DNA of 64,000 bases from CAYGAG01 sp964347765 (GTDB lineage: Archaea; Thermoproteota; Bathyarchaeia; Bathyarchaeales; Bathycorpusculaceae). Positions 51,963 through 59,826 of the stretch are shown here, one piece after another. The notes under the pieces are model-generated. The model searched no databases. It was given only the letters and a program-made list of their open reading frames with translations, and was not told the DNA's origin. The stretch lies in NCBI GenBank assembly GCA_964347765.1, contig CAYGAG010000005.1, positions 22,385 through 86,384 of the forward strand. Reading direction: 5' to 3'. A program made the translations under genes and the position numbers. Each line of letters starts with the position of its first letter. Position 1 is the first letter of the stretch.

Positions 51963-52409
51963 CCTCATACCTCCTTTTTTGGTAGAATGAGGCACACACG
52001 CCAACACACGTGTGCTATCAGTCCATCAAGGAGGTGTTACTTATGTTCCGTCCTGATTCTAGAACATAAGTTGAAGTTTCCCCTCATCGGATGTTGAGGA
52101 GCCAATGTCAGTCAAACGCTAGCCTACCCCGCACTTGAATAAATATTCCATGAACTCGCTTAAAAATACCTATCCCCCGCGAATATTCATCGCTTCGCGC
52201 ACACGTCATCTTGCTTACCCTGAAAACCGACAAAAACAATATAATAAGCTCTACGCGCGCGATGCATACAGCAAAGTAAGACAGTTGCAGACAACACATT
52301 GATAATCAAACCATATACTCCCATCAACAGCCCAACAGCACTCCAGAAAAGGATCAATCTCATCAACTAGTCCAAAGCGCGTAGCCAACTGACCAGATAG
52401 GAGAAAAAG
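51963..52409. other. Element intergenic region with hairpins
   Basis: About 450 bases without a convincing long gene. It contains a perfect 9-bp inverted repeat (52040-52048 / 52062-52070) covering an 8-codon ORF with a strong SD, a CGCGAA/TTCGCG inverted repeat (52178-52199), and TATA-like strings on both strands near 52160 and 52236. Promoter and leader of the integrase are expected here. Confidence 0.5.
52040..52070. repeat. Inverted repeat CTTATGTTC / GAACATAAG
   Basis: A perfect 9-bp inverted repeat with a 13-base loop. On the plus strand AAGGAGGTG sits just before it and an ATG inside the left arm opens an 8-codon frame ending within the right arm. It could be a regulatory hairpin or a recombinase/replication site. 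Confidence 0.5.
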
Positions 52410-53894
52410 CTAAGCAGTTACGCCGAAGTGTCTCGCTGTTAGGCCTAGGTCTCTCATGTCCACTTTTCCATCTGACATTCCTGTGGTTTGCCCTGTCATG
52501 TCACAGTTTGCTGGTGCAGGAGGCACAGTCTGTCCAAAGTGTCTCGCCACCAATCCTACATCTCGCATGTCACATTTTCCATCAGGCCGGCCATCAGGAC
52601 CTGTTATGTCGCCTACCATAGCAACGGTGACCCAACCGCCTGTGAAGTTGTTGTCAGCCAGGCTTCTTTCTCCAGGAACTTGCTGTGCGCAGGCTGTTAT
52701 CATATAGTTGCCTTTGGCTACGCCTGTTGTGTTCCAACTGAGCGTCAATGTCGTAGCGTTGCCACTTGCCAATACAGTGATGATAGGTGCGTCAATGATT
52801 GTAGTGTTAGCATAAGCAGTTGTGTTAAAGGTCTCTGTATAGTCACCTTGGTTCTCGATGGTGACGCTCACGTTCAGGAAATGTCCCTCTCCAACCACTG
52901 TCTTCGAAAGTGCAACATCCGCTACATTTACGTTATGCGTTACCAGCGGATAACGGTCTTGATTGTTCTCGTCAATGACATACGGTGTGTCTCCTATTCC
53001 GTCGCTTCCAGTCTCGTTCTGATAAACGCCACCATACGAATCTGTTCCATTATAGTCACTCCAGTAGTTACCACCATCAGGATAACCCACGTCCCAAACG
53101 TTGGCGCTGTCTCCCCGAACCGTCACCTGCTCCTCCCAATAAAACATGTTAAAAGTGTTATTGAAAAACATGTTCCCCGAAGAATTGTCCACAATGACAT
53201 TGGGGCCAAACCGCGCCCAAAACGTGTTCCCACAAACCGTGTTGTTAAAAGATGACTCAAGCTCAAGAATAGCAACACCATTCACTTTAAGACAGTCAAC
53301 CTCACAGTTGGCAATAACGTTGTTAGACGATTCAACAACAAGAATGCCGCACGATTCATCTATACGGTCTACGTACGCTTCCGAGATATTGCAGCCATTA
53401 GCACCCTCCAAGTAAACAGCAGGTCCATACGGCTGCCAATCACTACCACACAGGATTCCATCCACTGAAACATTGTCTCCAAATATTTCAATACCAACAG
53501 CGGAAACGTCAACGATGGAAACATTGTTCCCAAATACGTCAATACCGTGCTCCACGTCAAACCACTTGATGAAGACATCATCGGCTTCTACTGTAATACT
53601 GGACAATAGGCAGTAGCTTTGAGGACTGAGCGAAACAGACTTGTTTACGACAATAGACTCAGGAGGATCCATCCAATACCAGAACCGCACCTTTACACTA
53701 TCCCCATTGTGTGCTGCGTTTATGGCTTCCTGAATCGTAGGATAATCATCTGGAACATAGATTATAGACTGTGATCTTGCTGGTTGAACACCGGTCAGCA
53801 ATATTGACACACCTAACAACAGCATCAGAAATATTGTTCTGCAGGTAGTTCTACTCAGCAACTTGAAACCTTGTATTATCAATCGTGGGTTCAT
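52410..53894 (-). CDS. Secreted beta-helix protein with CARDB-like and dockerin-like domains
   Basis: A 494-aa exported protein. Signal peptide: basic start, hydrophobic residues 19-37, cleavage near ARSQS. Residues about 45-320 are a NosD-type right-handed beta-helix (YVPDDYPTIQEAINAAHNGD; many NN-V repeats; NYWSDYNGTDSYGG). About 325-425 is a CARDB-like adhesion domain (VSVTIENQGDYTETFNTT). The last ~65 residues hold two Ca-binding dockerin-like repeats (DGRPDGKCDMRDVGLVARHF and SDGKVDMRDLGLTARHFG). A TATA-like TTTTTATATG about 30 bases upstream gives a short leader. It should act at the cell surface. Confidence 0.85.
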   Translation of the reverse strand: MNPRLIIQGFKLLSRTTCRTIFLMLLLGVSILLTGVQPARSQSIIYVPDDYPTIQEAINAAHNGDSVKVRFWYWMDPPESIVVNKSVSLSPQSYCLLSSITVEADDVFIKWFDVEHGIDVFGNNVSIVDVSAVGIEIFGDNVSVDGILCGSDWQPYGPAVYLEGANGCNISEAYVDRIDESCGILVVESSNNVIANCEVDCLKVNGVAILELESSFNNTVCGNTFWARFGPNVIVDNSSGNMFFNNTFNMFYWEEQVTVRGDSANVWDVGYPDGGNYWSDYNGTDSYGGVYQNETGSDGIGDTPYVIDENNQDRYPLVTHNVNVADVALSKTVVGEGHFLNVSVTIENQGDYTETFNTTAYANTTIIDAPIITVLASGNATTLTLSWNTTGVAKGNYMITACAQQVPGERSLADNNFTGGWVTVAMVGDITGPDGRPDGKCDMRDVGLVARHFGQTVPPAPANCDMTGQTTGMSDGKVDMRDLGLTARHFGVTA

Positions 53895-54017
53895 CTATAA
53901 ATACTATCCAGATGCATATAAAAAGGCACGCGCAATTTCTGCAAACCCTTTTGCAATGGCAAGCTTTGGAAAATTATCATCAATTCCATATGGTCTGTAT
54001 TGCACGCGCTGCTAACC

Positions 54018-54066
54018 CAAACCTATATAGATCCAATTAGCCAGCGCAAACCTACATAGATCCAAT
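54018..54066. repeat. Two near-identical 20-bp direct repeats
   Basis: 54018-54037 and 54047-54066 differ at one base (CAAACCTATATAGATCCAAT versus CAAACCTACATAGATCCAAT) and are 29 bases apart. The second copy codes for WIYVGL of the microprotein; the first overlaps its stop. They could be iterons or a duplication. Confidence 0.6.
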
Positions 54067-54130
54067 AGGACAACGCAACCAGAAAAGGCAATCCAAAAAC
54101 CAGTCTCAGAAACTCTGTCGGATCAATCAT
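54023..54130 (-). CDS. Membrane microprotein (35 aa), second of a coupled pair
   Basis: Reads MIDPTEFLRLVFGLPF and LVALSYWIYVGLRWLIGSI: one transmembrane helix with a basic residue near its end. Its ATG lies inside the end of the preceding 31-aa gene, overlapping by eight bases, which suggests coupled translation. Single-helix phage-like peptides can be holin-like, entry-exclusion or membrane-anchor factors; I cannot say which. Confidence 0.5.
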   Translation of the reverse strand: MIDPTEFLRLVFGLPFLVALSYWIYVGLRWLIGSI

Positions 54131-54218
54131 TATTTTTCCAAAGCCACCAAGCAGAATAGAACCAAGAAACCACAGCCAAAACACACGCCACGACAAAAAA
54201 AGTGAATATACTATCCAT
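54123..54218 (-). CDS. Membrane microprotein (31 aa), first of a coupled pair
   Basis: Reads MDSIFTFFVVACVLAVVSWF then YSAWWLWKNND: a single hydrophobic helix ending in an aromatic belt. GAGGGACGGG just before the ATG is a good ribosome-binding site. It follows rep on the same strand with 34 bases between. No family recognised. Confidence 0.55.
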   Translation of the reverse strand: MDSIFTFFVVACVLAVVSWFYSAWWLWKNND

Positions 54219-54252
54219 CCCGTCCCTCTATTTCAATATAAGAAACATCTCT

Positions 54253-55203
54253 CTAATCAACATATCTAATAACCCTCTCTAACTCAACCAGATCCCGACT
54301 CTCTAACCCTTGCCAATTCTCATCCCACGAAGGAAAATCGCCCTTAATGAATCCCATCAACCTCCATTCAACGACCTCACACTCAACAGGATCAGCATCT
54401 AGCAAGAACTGAAAAGCAACCTCCTTGTTTGAATTGCTTAAAGATACTATCAAGTCGTGATAAGCACCCATGAACCCACCCGAGACAGAGAAAGCACGCT
54501 TACGGAAGAACCAGCACAACGCCAACGTCTTCAAACCCTCACTCTTAGCACGACCAGCATCAACGCACTTACGCAGATATTTACCCACATAATAGAAACC
54601 ACCCCGCATGCTAGAGACCGCTTGCACATCAGCCCAACCATGACCCCACCCACTTTTGACTCGATCCCTATCCTTAGATCTAACACGCCAACGCCTCTTA
54701 CGATCAGCCCAGCATTCTTTGAATTCGTAATCCTTGAACAGCATCAGAGCATGAACATGACACCAGCCAGCCTCTTGGCTCTCCCAAGTCCTAACCAAGT
54801 CAATCTTTCCAAACATCCGCCTCTTATTCGAGATCCACCGGTTGAAATCAGACCCAACATCTCTCCAGCTATCCTCAAGACCCTTACGCTTGCGATCATA
54901 CGTCAAGGTAACTAGAAGAAGCCTAGTCGAGACCCTCCTACGATCCCGATAATTGAAAAAGTCATCATGCTTCAAACGATCCAGCAAACCAAAGAAACGA
55001 AACATGACCTTACGACTATACTTCTTATCACCCCTCTTAGGAGAACGAAAGACCCCATACTCATACTCTCCCGTAAACTCATTGAAACCGCTGACCAGCA
55101 CCCACAACGGAACATCAACCCACTGATTATAATAATACACGACATCAGCCAAACTAAAGCCCGAATCAAAAACCTCTTCCCTTGCTCCCTCCAGACTAAC
55201 CAT
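54253..55203 (-). CDS. rep: HUH-type rolling-circle replication initiator
   Basis: A 316-aa Rep. Motif 1 region: LLLVTLTYDRKRKG. Motif 2, the HUH metal site: WCHVHALMLFKD (His-Val-His). Motif 3: GGFYYVGKYLRK with the candidate nicking Tyr and a Lys four residues on. Length and layout fit plasmid/virus Reps of archaea. ATG 55203 lies six bases after AGGTG; GTG 55212 is an alternative. The hairpin at 55217-55241 is directly upstream and is the likely origin. The Trp-, Arg- and Lys-rich composition is unlike that of the host genes. Confidence 0.85.
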   Translation of the reverse strand: MVSLEGAREEVFDSGFSLADVVYYYNQWVDVPLWVLVSGFNEFTGEYEYGVFRSPKRGDKKYSRKVMFRFFGLLDRLKHDDFFNYRDRRRVSTRLLLVTLTYDRKRKGLEDSWRDVGSDFNRWISNKRRMFGKIDLVRTWESQEAGWCHVHALMLFKDYEFKECWADRKRRWRVRSKDRDRVKSGWGHGWADVQAVSSMRGGFYYVGKYLRKCVDAGRAKSEGLKTLALCWFFRKRAFSVSGGFMGAYHDLIVSLSNSNKEVAFQFLLDADPVECEVVEWRLMGFIKGDFPSWDENWQGLESRDLVELERVIRYVD

Positions 55204-55216
55204 CAAAAACACCTAT

Positions 55217-55241
55217 GGTTGTTGGCTATCGCCCAACAACC
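55217..55241. other. Putative rolling-circle origin hairpin
   Basis: GGTTGTTGG and CCAACAACC form a 9-bp perfect stem with the 7-base loop CTATCGC, only five bases upstream of the first possible rep start codon. HUH Reps nick in or next to such a hairpin loop. Function is inferred from position and shape. Confidence 0.55.
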
Positions 55242-55544
55242 CACCCACCTACCCAACACAAAGGTAAAGGGAGAGATCAACATCTCCCCCTTACGACACG
55301 CTTTAAGCCTCACTGGAGTTGTCTATCCCCCTCTGGACACTATCAATGAATGCCCTACCATAATGAGCGCGCGAAGCCATTGAACACAGACGTCTAAACC
55401 GCCGCAGCAGTCTGAAGCGACAAACATAACTTCCTTGCTTTGCACATCCGAAGGCGTTCAGAGAAGACATTTTCCAAGCAAGCAGTAAACCTCATCATCA
55501 CAGCAAAGAAAAAAGGGAAAGTGCGGGAGATGTCACCAGCGTCA
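55242..55544. other. Element right flank without a recognised gene
   Basis: About 300 bases between the origin hairpin and the right attachment repeat. No ORF with a ribosome-binding site on either strand; a C-rich start and an A-rich end. It probably carries recombinase or replication sites. Confidence 0.4.
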
Positions 55545-55568
55545 GAAACCTTAAAGAGCAAGATTGGT
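55545..55568 (+). repeat. Right attachment repeat (24 bp)
   Basis: Second copy of the repeat at 50693-50716, marking the right end of the element. Confidence 0.9.
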
Positions 55569-55577
55569 AATTCATAA
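55545..55577 (+). pseudogene. Displaced native 3' end of the Toprim gene
   Basis: In the frame set by the repeat the sequence reads ETLKSKIGNS and then TAA. It is the original end of the Toprim gene that was cut off from 50309-50728 by the integration. Precise excision would restore it. Confidence 0.8.
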
Positions 55578-55678
55578 AACTAATAAAGACCAGATATTGA
55601 AACTTGATCTTGTGATTTGAGACCAAGGTTCTCCATCACGAGATTAAAATTAACAATAATCATTGGAGGTGTACGTTT

Positions 55679-56821
55679 ACGGGTTCATCACAGTCGTTTA
55701 CGGTAAAATATGTAATACGCACGAAATTCGAAGTAGATGGTGTTGTCGAGAAACCAGATGTTATAGGAGCTGTTTTCGGACAGACAGAGGGTTTATTCGG
55801 TCCTGAACTGGATTTAAGAGAACTGCAGAAATCAGGGAGAATAGGCAGGATCGAAATTTCTTTGAGTTCAAAACAAGATAAGACCTCTGGCACAATAACA
55901 ATTCCAACAAGCATGGACAGGGTTTCAACCGCACTAATCGCTGCAAGCATTGAGAGCATAAACAGGGTTGGCCCTTGCGCTTCAAAAGTGACCTTGGACA
56001 AGATTGAGGACGTAAGAGGATCTCGAAGAAAAGTCATAATCGGAAGAGCCAAAGAGATCCTGCACCAATGGACCATTGAATCCATGCCTTCAGTAGACGA
56101 AGTATTCAAAGAAGTCTCAGAAACGTTAAAAGTAGCCAAGGTCGAGAAGTACGGACCTGAAAAACTTTCTGCGGGTCCTGAAGTTGAAAACGCAAAGGAG
56201 ATAATCATTGTAGAAGGGCGAGCTGACGTTATAAACTTGATGAGATGTGGAATCTACAACGTCATAGCTGTAGAGGGAGCAAAAATTCCGGAAACAATCA
56301 AGAAGATCTGCGAAAAGAAAGAAGCAACAGCCTTCCTAGACGGAGATAGAGGAGGAGACCTAATTCGAAAAGAGCTCCTGCAAGTCACCGAACTAAAAAG
56401 CATCGCCAGAGCTCCTAAAGGCAGAGAAGTGGAAGAGCTAAACTGCAAAGAAATATTCGAAGCTCTAGAAAGGAAATCTCCCATTGAAAAAGTGGCCAAG
56501 CCAAGAAAAGAAATACGAAAGGTAGAAGTCCCAGAAGGATTCACAAAAATAGCCGAAGATCTGAAAGGTACTCTGGAAGCCGTTCTCCTCGATAATAAAG
56601 CAGAGCAGATAGATCGAATACCGGTGAGTCGGTTGGCTGATGAACTACAACAGAAAGACGACGTTGAGACTATAATCTTTGATGGAATAATCACTCAACG
56701 GATAGTTGACCTAGCAAACAAAAGAAACATAAAAACTGTAATCGCCTCACGCCTTTCCGAAACCGTCAGCAAACCCCTAAGTGTCGACCTGATAACGTTT
56801 TCAGAGATCGAAAAAAAATAA
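55679..56821 (+). CDS. dnaG: Archaeal DnaG-like primase/exosome subunit, non-canonical start
   Basis: About 380 aa. The N-terminal archaeal DnaG region is complete (VKYVIRTKFEVDGVVEKPDV, VFGQTEGLFGPELDLRELQK, SGRIGRIEI), followed by the Toprim domain (IIVEGRADVINLMRCGIYN, ATAFLDGDRGGDLI) and a basic C-terminal part. No ATG, GTG or TTG exists in frame before 55862, which would cut off the conserved start. GGAGGTG at 55665-55671 is seven bases before an in-frame ACG at 55679, so either ACG initiates or a base is lost here. The protein is a 3'-5' exosome component in archaea. Confidence 0.9.
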   Translation, partial: TGSSQSFTVKYVIRTKFEVDGVVEKPDVIGAVFGQTEGLFGPELDLRELQKSGRIGRIEISLSSKQDKTSGTITIPTSMDRVSTALIAASIESINRVGPCASKVTLDKIEDVRGSRRKVIIGRAKEILHQWTIESMPSVDEVFKEVSETLKVAKVEKYGPEKLSAGPEVENAKEIIIVEGRADVINLMRCGIYNVIAVEGAKIPETIKKICEKKEATAFLDGDRGGDLIRKELLQVTELKSIARAPKGREVEELNCKEIFEALERKSPIEKVAKPRKEIRKVEVPEGFTKIAEDLKGTLEAVLLDNKAEQIDRIPVSRLADELQQKDDVETIIFDGIITQRIVDLANKRNIKTVIASRLSETVSKPLSVDLITFSEIEKK

Positions 56822-57017
56822 GAACTCACCTACTACACAGGCTCACGTCTTCAGTTTTCCACAACCATCCTCATCTGGTTTCAGAATCAATTCAAGAATG
56901 GCACGGACTCAAAATCTGCGTATTCATCCAACCGTACGTTAACATCCAAGCTAAGACTAATATTGAGAATATTAGGTCTGATATTTGATTGCTGAGTGTT
57001 CACAGAAGGCTAGGGTC

Positions 57018-58094
57018 TTGAGGATCATCGAGATAAACTTGAAGAAAGGTTTTGCAAAGGCTATCCCTGAGACCCTTGATGATCTGTGGCATCTGTACAA
57101 TGTCATCTATGAAGACGACAAAGTCTATGCCCGTACGAAGCGTGAAATGAAGACCGATCAGGAATATGCTAGACCTAGACGAGGAGAACGGGTCTCTGTC
57201 TTCTTAGGCGTAAGAGTTGAAAAGGTTGAGTGGGATAAGCTTCTGGGCAGGCTCAGGGTTCACGGAAGGATCTGTGAGGCCCCAGACAAGGTTCCAACCG
57301 GTCCTCACCACACAATCAGCATAGGTTTGAACAAGCCACTTACCATTGTGAAGAAAAAATGGGCACACCACCACGTTGACAGACTAAAGAGAGCTGGGGA
57401 AACATCGGAGAGACCCATAATAATAATCTCCATTGATGACGAAGGCTACGCGATTGCTACGACTAAACAGTATGGTATTGATGTCAACATGGAAGAGAAG
57501 ACTAAGCTTCCCGGCAAACTTGAAGCCGAGAAGAGGAGTACGGCAATGAAAGAATACTTGCATAACGCACTACAAAGCCTACGACAAGTCTGGACCCAGC
57601 TACGTAGCCCAATAGCGATAATCGGCGTAGGCTTCGTGAAAAGCGATTTCGACAAACTCGTAGAAAAGGAAGACAGAGAAATCGCAGAATCAGTCGTTGA
57701 TGTGAGAAGCGTGAACAATGGCGGTGTTGCAGGGATACAGGAAGCCCTAAGGTCTGGCGTACTGTTGAAGACCATGAAGCACACGCGAATCGCGGAGGAA
57801 GCTGAAATCGTTGAGGAGATTTTAAGGAGGCTCGGCAAGAAGAGATACGACGTTTCTTATGGCATCGAAGAGGTGAAGAGTGCTGCGGCCCTCGGCGCTA
57901 TAGAAACCACAGTGTTGGCTGACACAATCTTGCGGAAATCTTCAGATGAAGAGAGAAGGAATGTGGAAAGACTTATGAAAACCGCGGAAGAGAAAGGAGG
58001 CAAAGTAATGATCATAAGCACTGAACATGAAGCTGGAGAAAAACTCTTGGCCTTAGGGGGAATCGCCGCCCTTCTCCGTTACCCTTTGCGCTAG
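57018..58094 (+). CDS. pelA: Pelota (Dom34) ribosome-rescue factor
   Basis: A 358-aa protein that splits stalled ribosomes with aEF1A/ABCE1. The N-terminal Sm-like domain contains INLKKGFAKAIPETLDDLWH and the basic loop KTDQEYARPRRGERVSVFLG; the central and C-terminal eRF1-like domains hold IISIDDEGYAIATTKQYGI and GGVAGIQEALRSGVLL. It lacks the GGQ of eRF1, as expected. TTG 57018 aligns with the archaeal start; the frame reaches back to TTG 56985. Confidence 0.93.
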   Translation: MRIIEINLKKGFAKAIPETLDDLWHLYNVIYEDDKVYARTKREMKTDQEYARPRRGERVSVFLGVRVEKVEWDKLLGRLRVHGRICEAPDKVPTGPHHTISIGLNKPLTIVKKKWAHHHVDRLKRAGETSERPIIIISIDDEGYAIATTKQYGIDVNMEEKTKLPGKLEAEKRSTAMKEYLHNALQSLRQVWTQLRSPIAIIGVGFVKSDFDKLVEKEDREIAESVVDVRSVNNGGVAGIQEALRSGVLLKTMKHTRIAEEAEIVEEILRRLGKKRYDVSYGIEEVKSAAALGAIETTVLADTILRKSSDEERRNVERLMKTAEEKGGKVMIISTEHEAGEKLLALGGIAALLRYPLR

Positions 58095-58096
58095 GC

Positions 58097-58804
58097 TTAG
58101 CCTGTCCTTAACCTTCTCCGAACCGACGGATTCTTATCCACCAGTCTCTGCAACATCATCTCAAAGGTTTCATCCTCCGAAAGCTCCCTTTCTATGAACA
58201 CTCCGGTTCTCCCTATCTCATCCCTTCTAAGAAGAGCATGAACACGGTCAAGAACAGTCTGAACTGATATACCTAACAACTTGGCGATGAGCTCTTCACG
58301 TCCAATTATACTGCTTTCTTCATGTCCATAGGCTAATGGTTTAATATGCATTAGCCGCTTGTCTACTCCCACGATCCGCAAGTCGTTCCTCAGATCCGTG
58401 AGTGAAGCCTGACCGCCAAACCTGTAGAATTCCCTTTCAACCTTCCGTGTCTTCATCAAGGGAAACGAGATGACTGTGTCTTTACCAATTTCGATATACG
58501 CCTTCAATGCATACATTGGCGTGGCTTGAACGACCAGACGCCTGTTGATAGGCAACTGAGCTCTTTCGAGAGCCGTCTGCACGCTGAAGGATGATACTTG
58601 ATGGCCTATGAAGATGTCGATGTCACTCTTTTGGGTAACATCACCCCTCGCAAGGCTGCCGTGGACAAAGGTTTCCAAATGTGCTTTCTGCAGCACTTCC
58701 ATTACTCTGATGGCCTTCTGTCTCAGCCTTTCAAGCAAAGCCCAGTGTTCAACACTATAGAACACTTCTCGGAATTCCTGCCGCAGCTCGGGTTTTCTAA
58801 CCAT
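58097..58804 (-). CDS. Nucleotidyltransferase-domain protein
   Basis: A 235-aa protein with a pol-beta-type nucleotidyltransferase domain: TFVHGSLARGDVTQKSDIDIFI supplies GS and the two metal-binding Asp (given as VHGSLARGDV and KSDIDIFI). The C-terminal half includes a helix-turn-helix-like LIAKLLGISVQTVLDRVHAL. It is an archaeal protein of unknown substrate, converging on pelA with two bases between stops. Confidence 0.85.
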   Translation of the reverse strand: MVRKPELRQEFREVFYSVEHWALLERLRQKAIRVMEVLQKAHLETFVHGSLARGDVTQKSDIDIFIGHQVSSFSVQTALERAQLPINRRLVVQATPMYALKAYIEIGKDTVISFPLMKTRKVEREFYRFGGQASLTDLRNDLRIVGVDKRLMHIKPLAYGHEESSIIGREELIAKLLGISVQTVLDRVHALLRRDEIGRTGVFIERELSEDETFEMMLQRLVDKNPSVRRRLRTG

Positions 58805-58884
58805 TCTTTTCCCTTTCTAAAAAGACTATTGTATCGGTTTGATTTAGTGATTTCCAGAAGAGATCTGAGACAGGTGAAATCTTT

Positions 58885-59826
58885 ATGAATGCTGCCCCCT
58901 GCACGATCTGCCTGCGAACAGATGCTTTCTACTTCAGACCGTATTCTGGAGAGAAACTTTGCCAGAGATGCTTTGTCAGGTCCATTCAGAAAAAAGTTCG
59001 GGCGACTATCGCTAAGTATGGCATGCTGGACTACGATGATAGGATAGCTGTCGCTGTATCTGGTGGAAAGGACAGTCTGGTCCTACTACATGTACTAGCC
59101 AAGCTGGAGCAAGACTTTCCGGAATCGTCTTTAGTAGCTGTTTCAGTTGATGAGGGAATAAAAGAGTACCGTGACGAAGCTTTAGAGGTGGCGAAGGAAA
59201 ACTGCGAAATACTGGGGATAGAGCATCGAGTCGTCTCTTTCAAAGAGCTCTATGGGTATTCGCAAGATGAGATTGTTACACGTATTAGAGAAGGAGATGA
59301 GACTGGGTTAACGGCATGTTCCTTTTGCGGTGTCCTTAGAAGAAAAGCACTTAACATCGCCACAAGGGAAGCGAAGGCGAAGAAGGTCGCCACAGCCCAT
59401 AATCTAGATGACGAAACACAAACTATTCTCTTGAATATTCTTCACGGTGATCCTTCAAGGATATTCAGGGCGAAACCGGTTACAGAAAATGTGCGTCCCA
59501 AGCTTGCGCAGAGAATAAAGCCCTTCATAAAGATCCCGGAAAGAGAAACGGTTCTCTATGCTCTTGTCAAGAAGATAAGGTTTCAAGACAAACCGTGTCC
59601 ATACGCTTCTGAAGCCATGAGAAATGATATTCGCCTCTTTCTCAACAGAATGGAACACAAACATGCAGGTTCGAAATCCACACTGTTCCATTCAATCGAC
59701 AAAATCAGATCTTCGATGAGTGTCTCAGAAAAGAGGAATCTTAACCAATGCGAGATTTGCGGGGAGCCAACAGTTGAGAAGATGTGTAGGGCGTGTCAAA
59801 TGCTTCAGCAACTGAAGATGCTTTAG
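58885..59826 (+). CDS. tRNA 2-thiolation enzyme (TtuA/Ncs6 family)
   Basis: A 313-aa PP-loop ATPase. The ATP site is VAVSGGKDSLVLLHVL. An N-terminal zinc finger (CTICLRTDAF ... CQRC) and a C-terminal one (CEICGEPTVEKMCRAC) flank the core, and the catalytic/[4Fe-4S] Cys lie in TACSFCGVLRRKAL and DKPCPYASEA. It inserts sulfur into U54 or U34 of tRNA. ATG 58885 follows AGGTGA. Confidence 0.92.
   Translation: MNAAPCTICLRTDAFYFRPYSGEKLCQRCFVRSIQKKVRATIAKYGMLDYDDRIAVAVSGGKDSLVLLHVLAKLEQDFPESSLVAVSVDEGIKEYRDEALEVAKENCEILGIEHRVVSFKELYGYSQDEIVTRIREGDETGLTACSFCGVLRRKALNIATREAKAKKVATAHNLDDETQTILLNILHGDPSRIFRAKPVTENVRPKLAQRIKPFIKIPERETVLYALVKKIRFQDKPCPYASEAMRNDIRLFLNRMEHKHAGSKSTLFHSIDKIRSSMSVSEKRNLNQCEICGEPTVEKMCRACQMLQQLKML

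Larger units (their letters stand above)
50693..55568. mobile_element. Integrated 4.9-kb plasmid/virus-like element
   Basis: Bounded by a perfect 24-bp direct repeat that lies in the 3' end of the Toprim gene. Contents: a tyrosine recombinase at the left edge, an HUH replication initiator at the right edge with an origin-like hairpin, two membrane microproteins, and a secreted beta-helix protein; all genes are on the minus strand. Both ends keep an open Toprim reading frame with its own stop codon. I see no capsid or packaging gene, so a plasmid is likelier than a virus, but the microproteins leave this open. Confidence 0.85.

Noticed and set aside
52108..52299. 63-aa minus-strand frame upstream of the integrase
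   Set aside because: No ribosome-binding site; it overlaps inverted repeats and promoter-like sequence, so it is more likely regulatory DNA.
52488..53255. 255-aa plus-strand frame opposite the beta-helix protein
   Set aside because: Cys/Val/Ile-rich low-complexity translation, no ribosome-binding site, and the minus-strand gene has a signal peptide, recognisable domains and a promoter.
54457..54915. 152-aa plus-strand frame opposite rep
   Set aside because: Thr/Pro/Ile-rich shadow of the Rep frame with its HUH motifs; no start signals.
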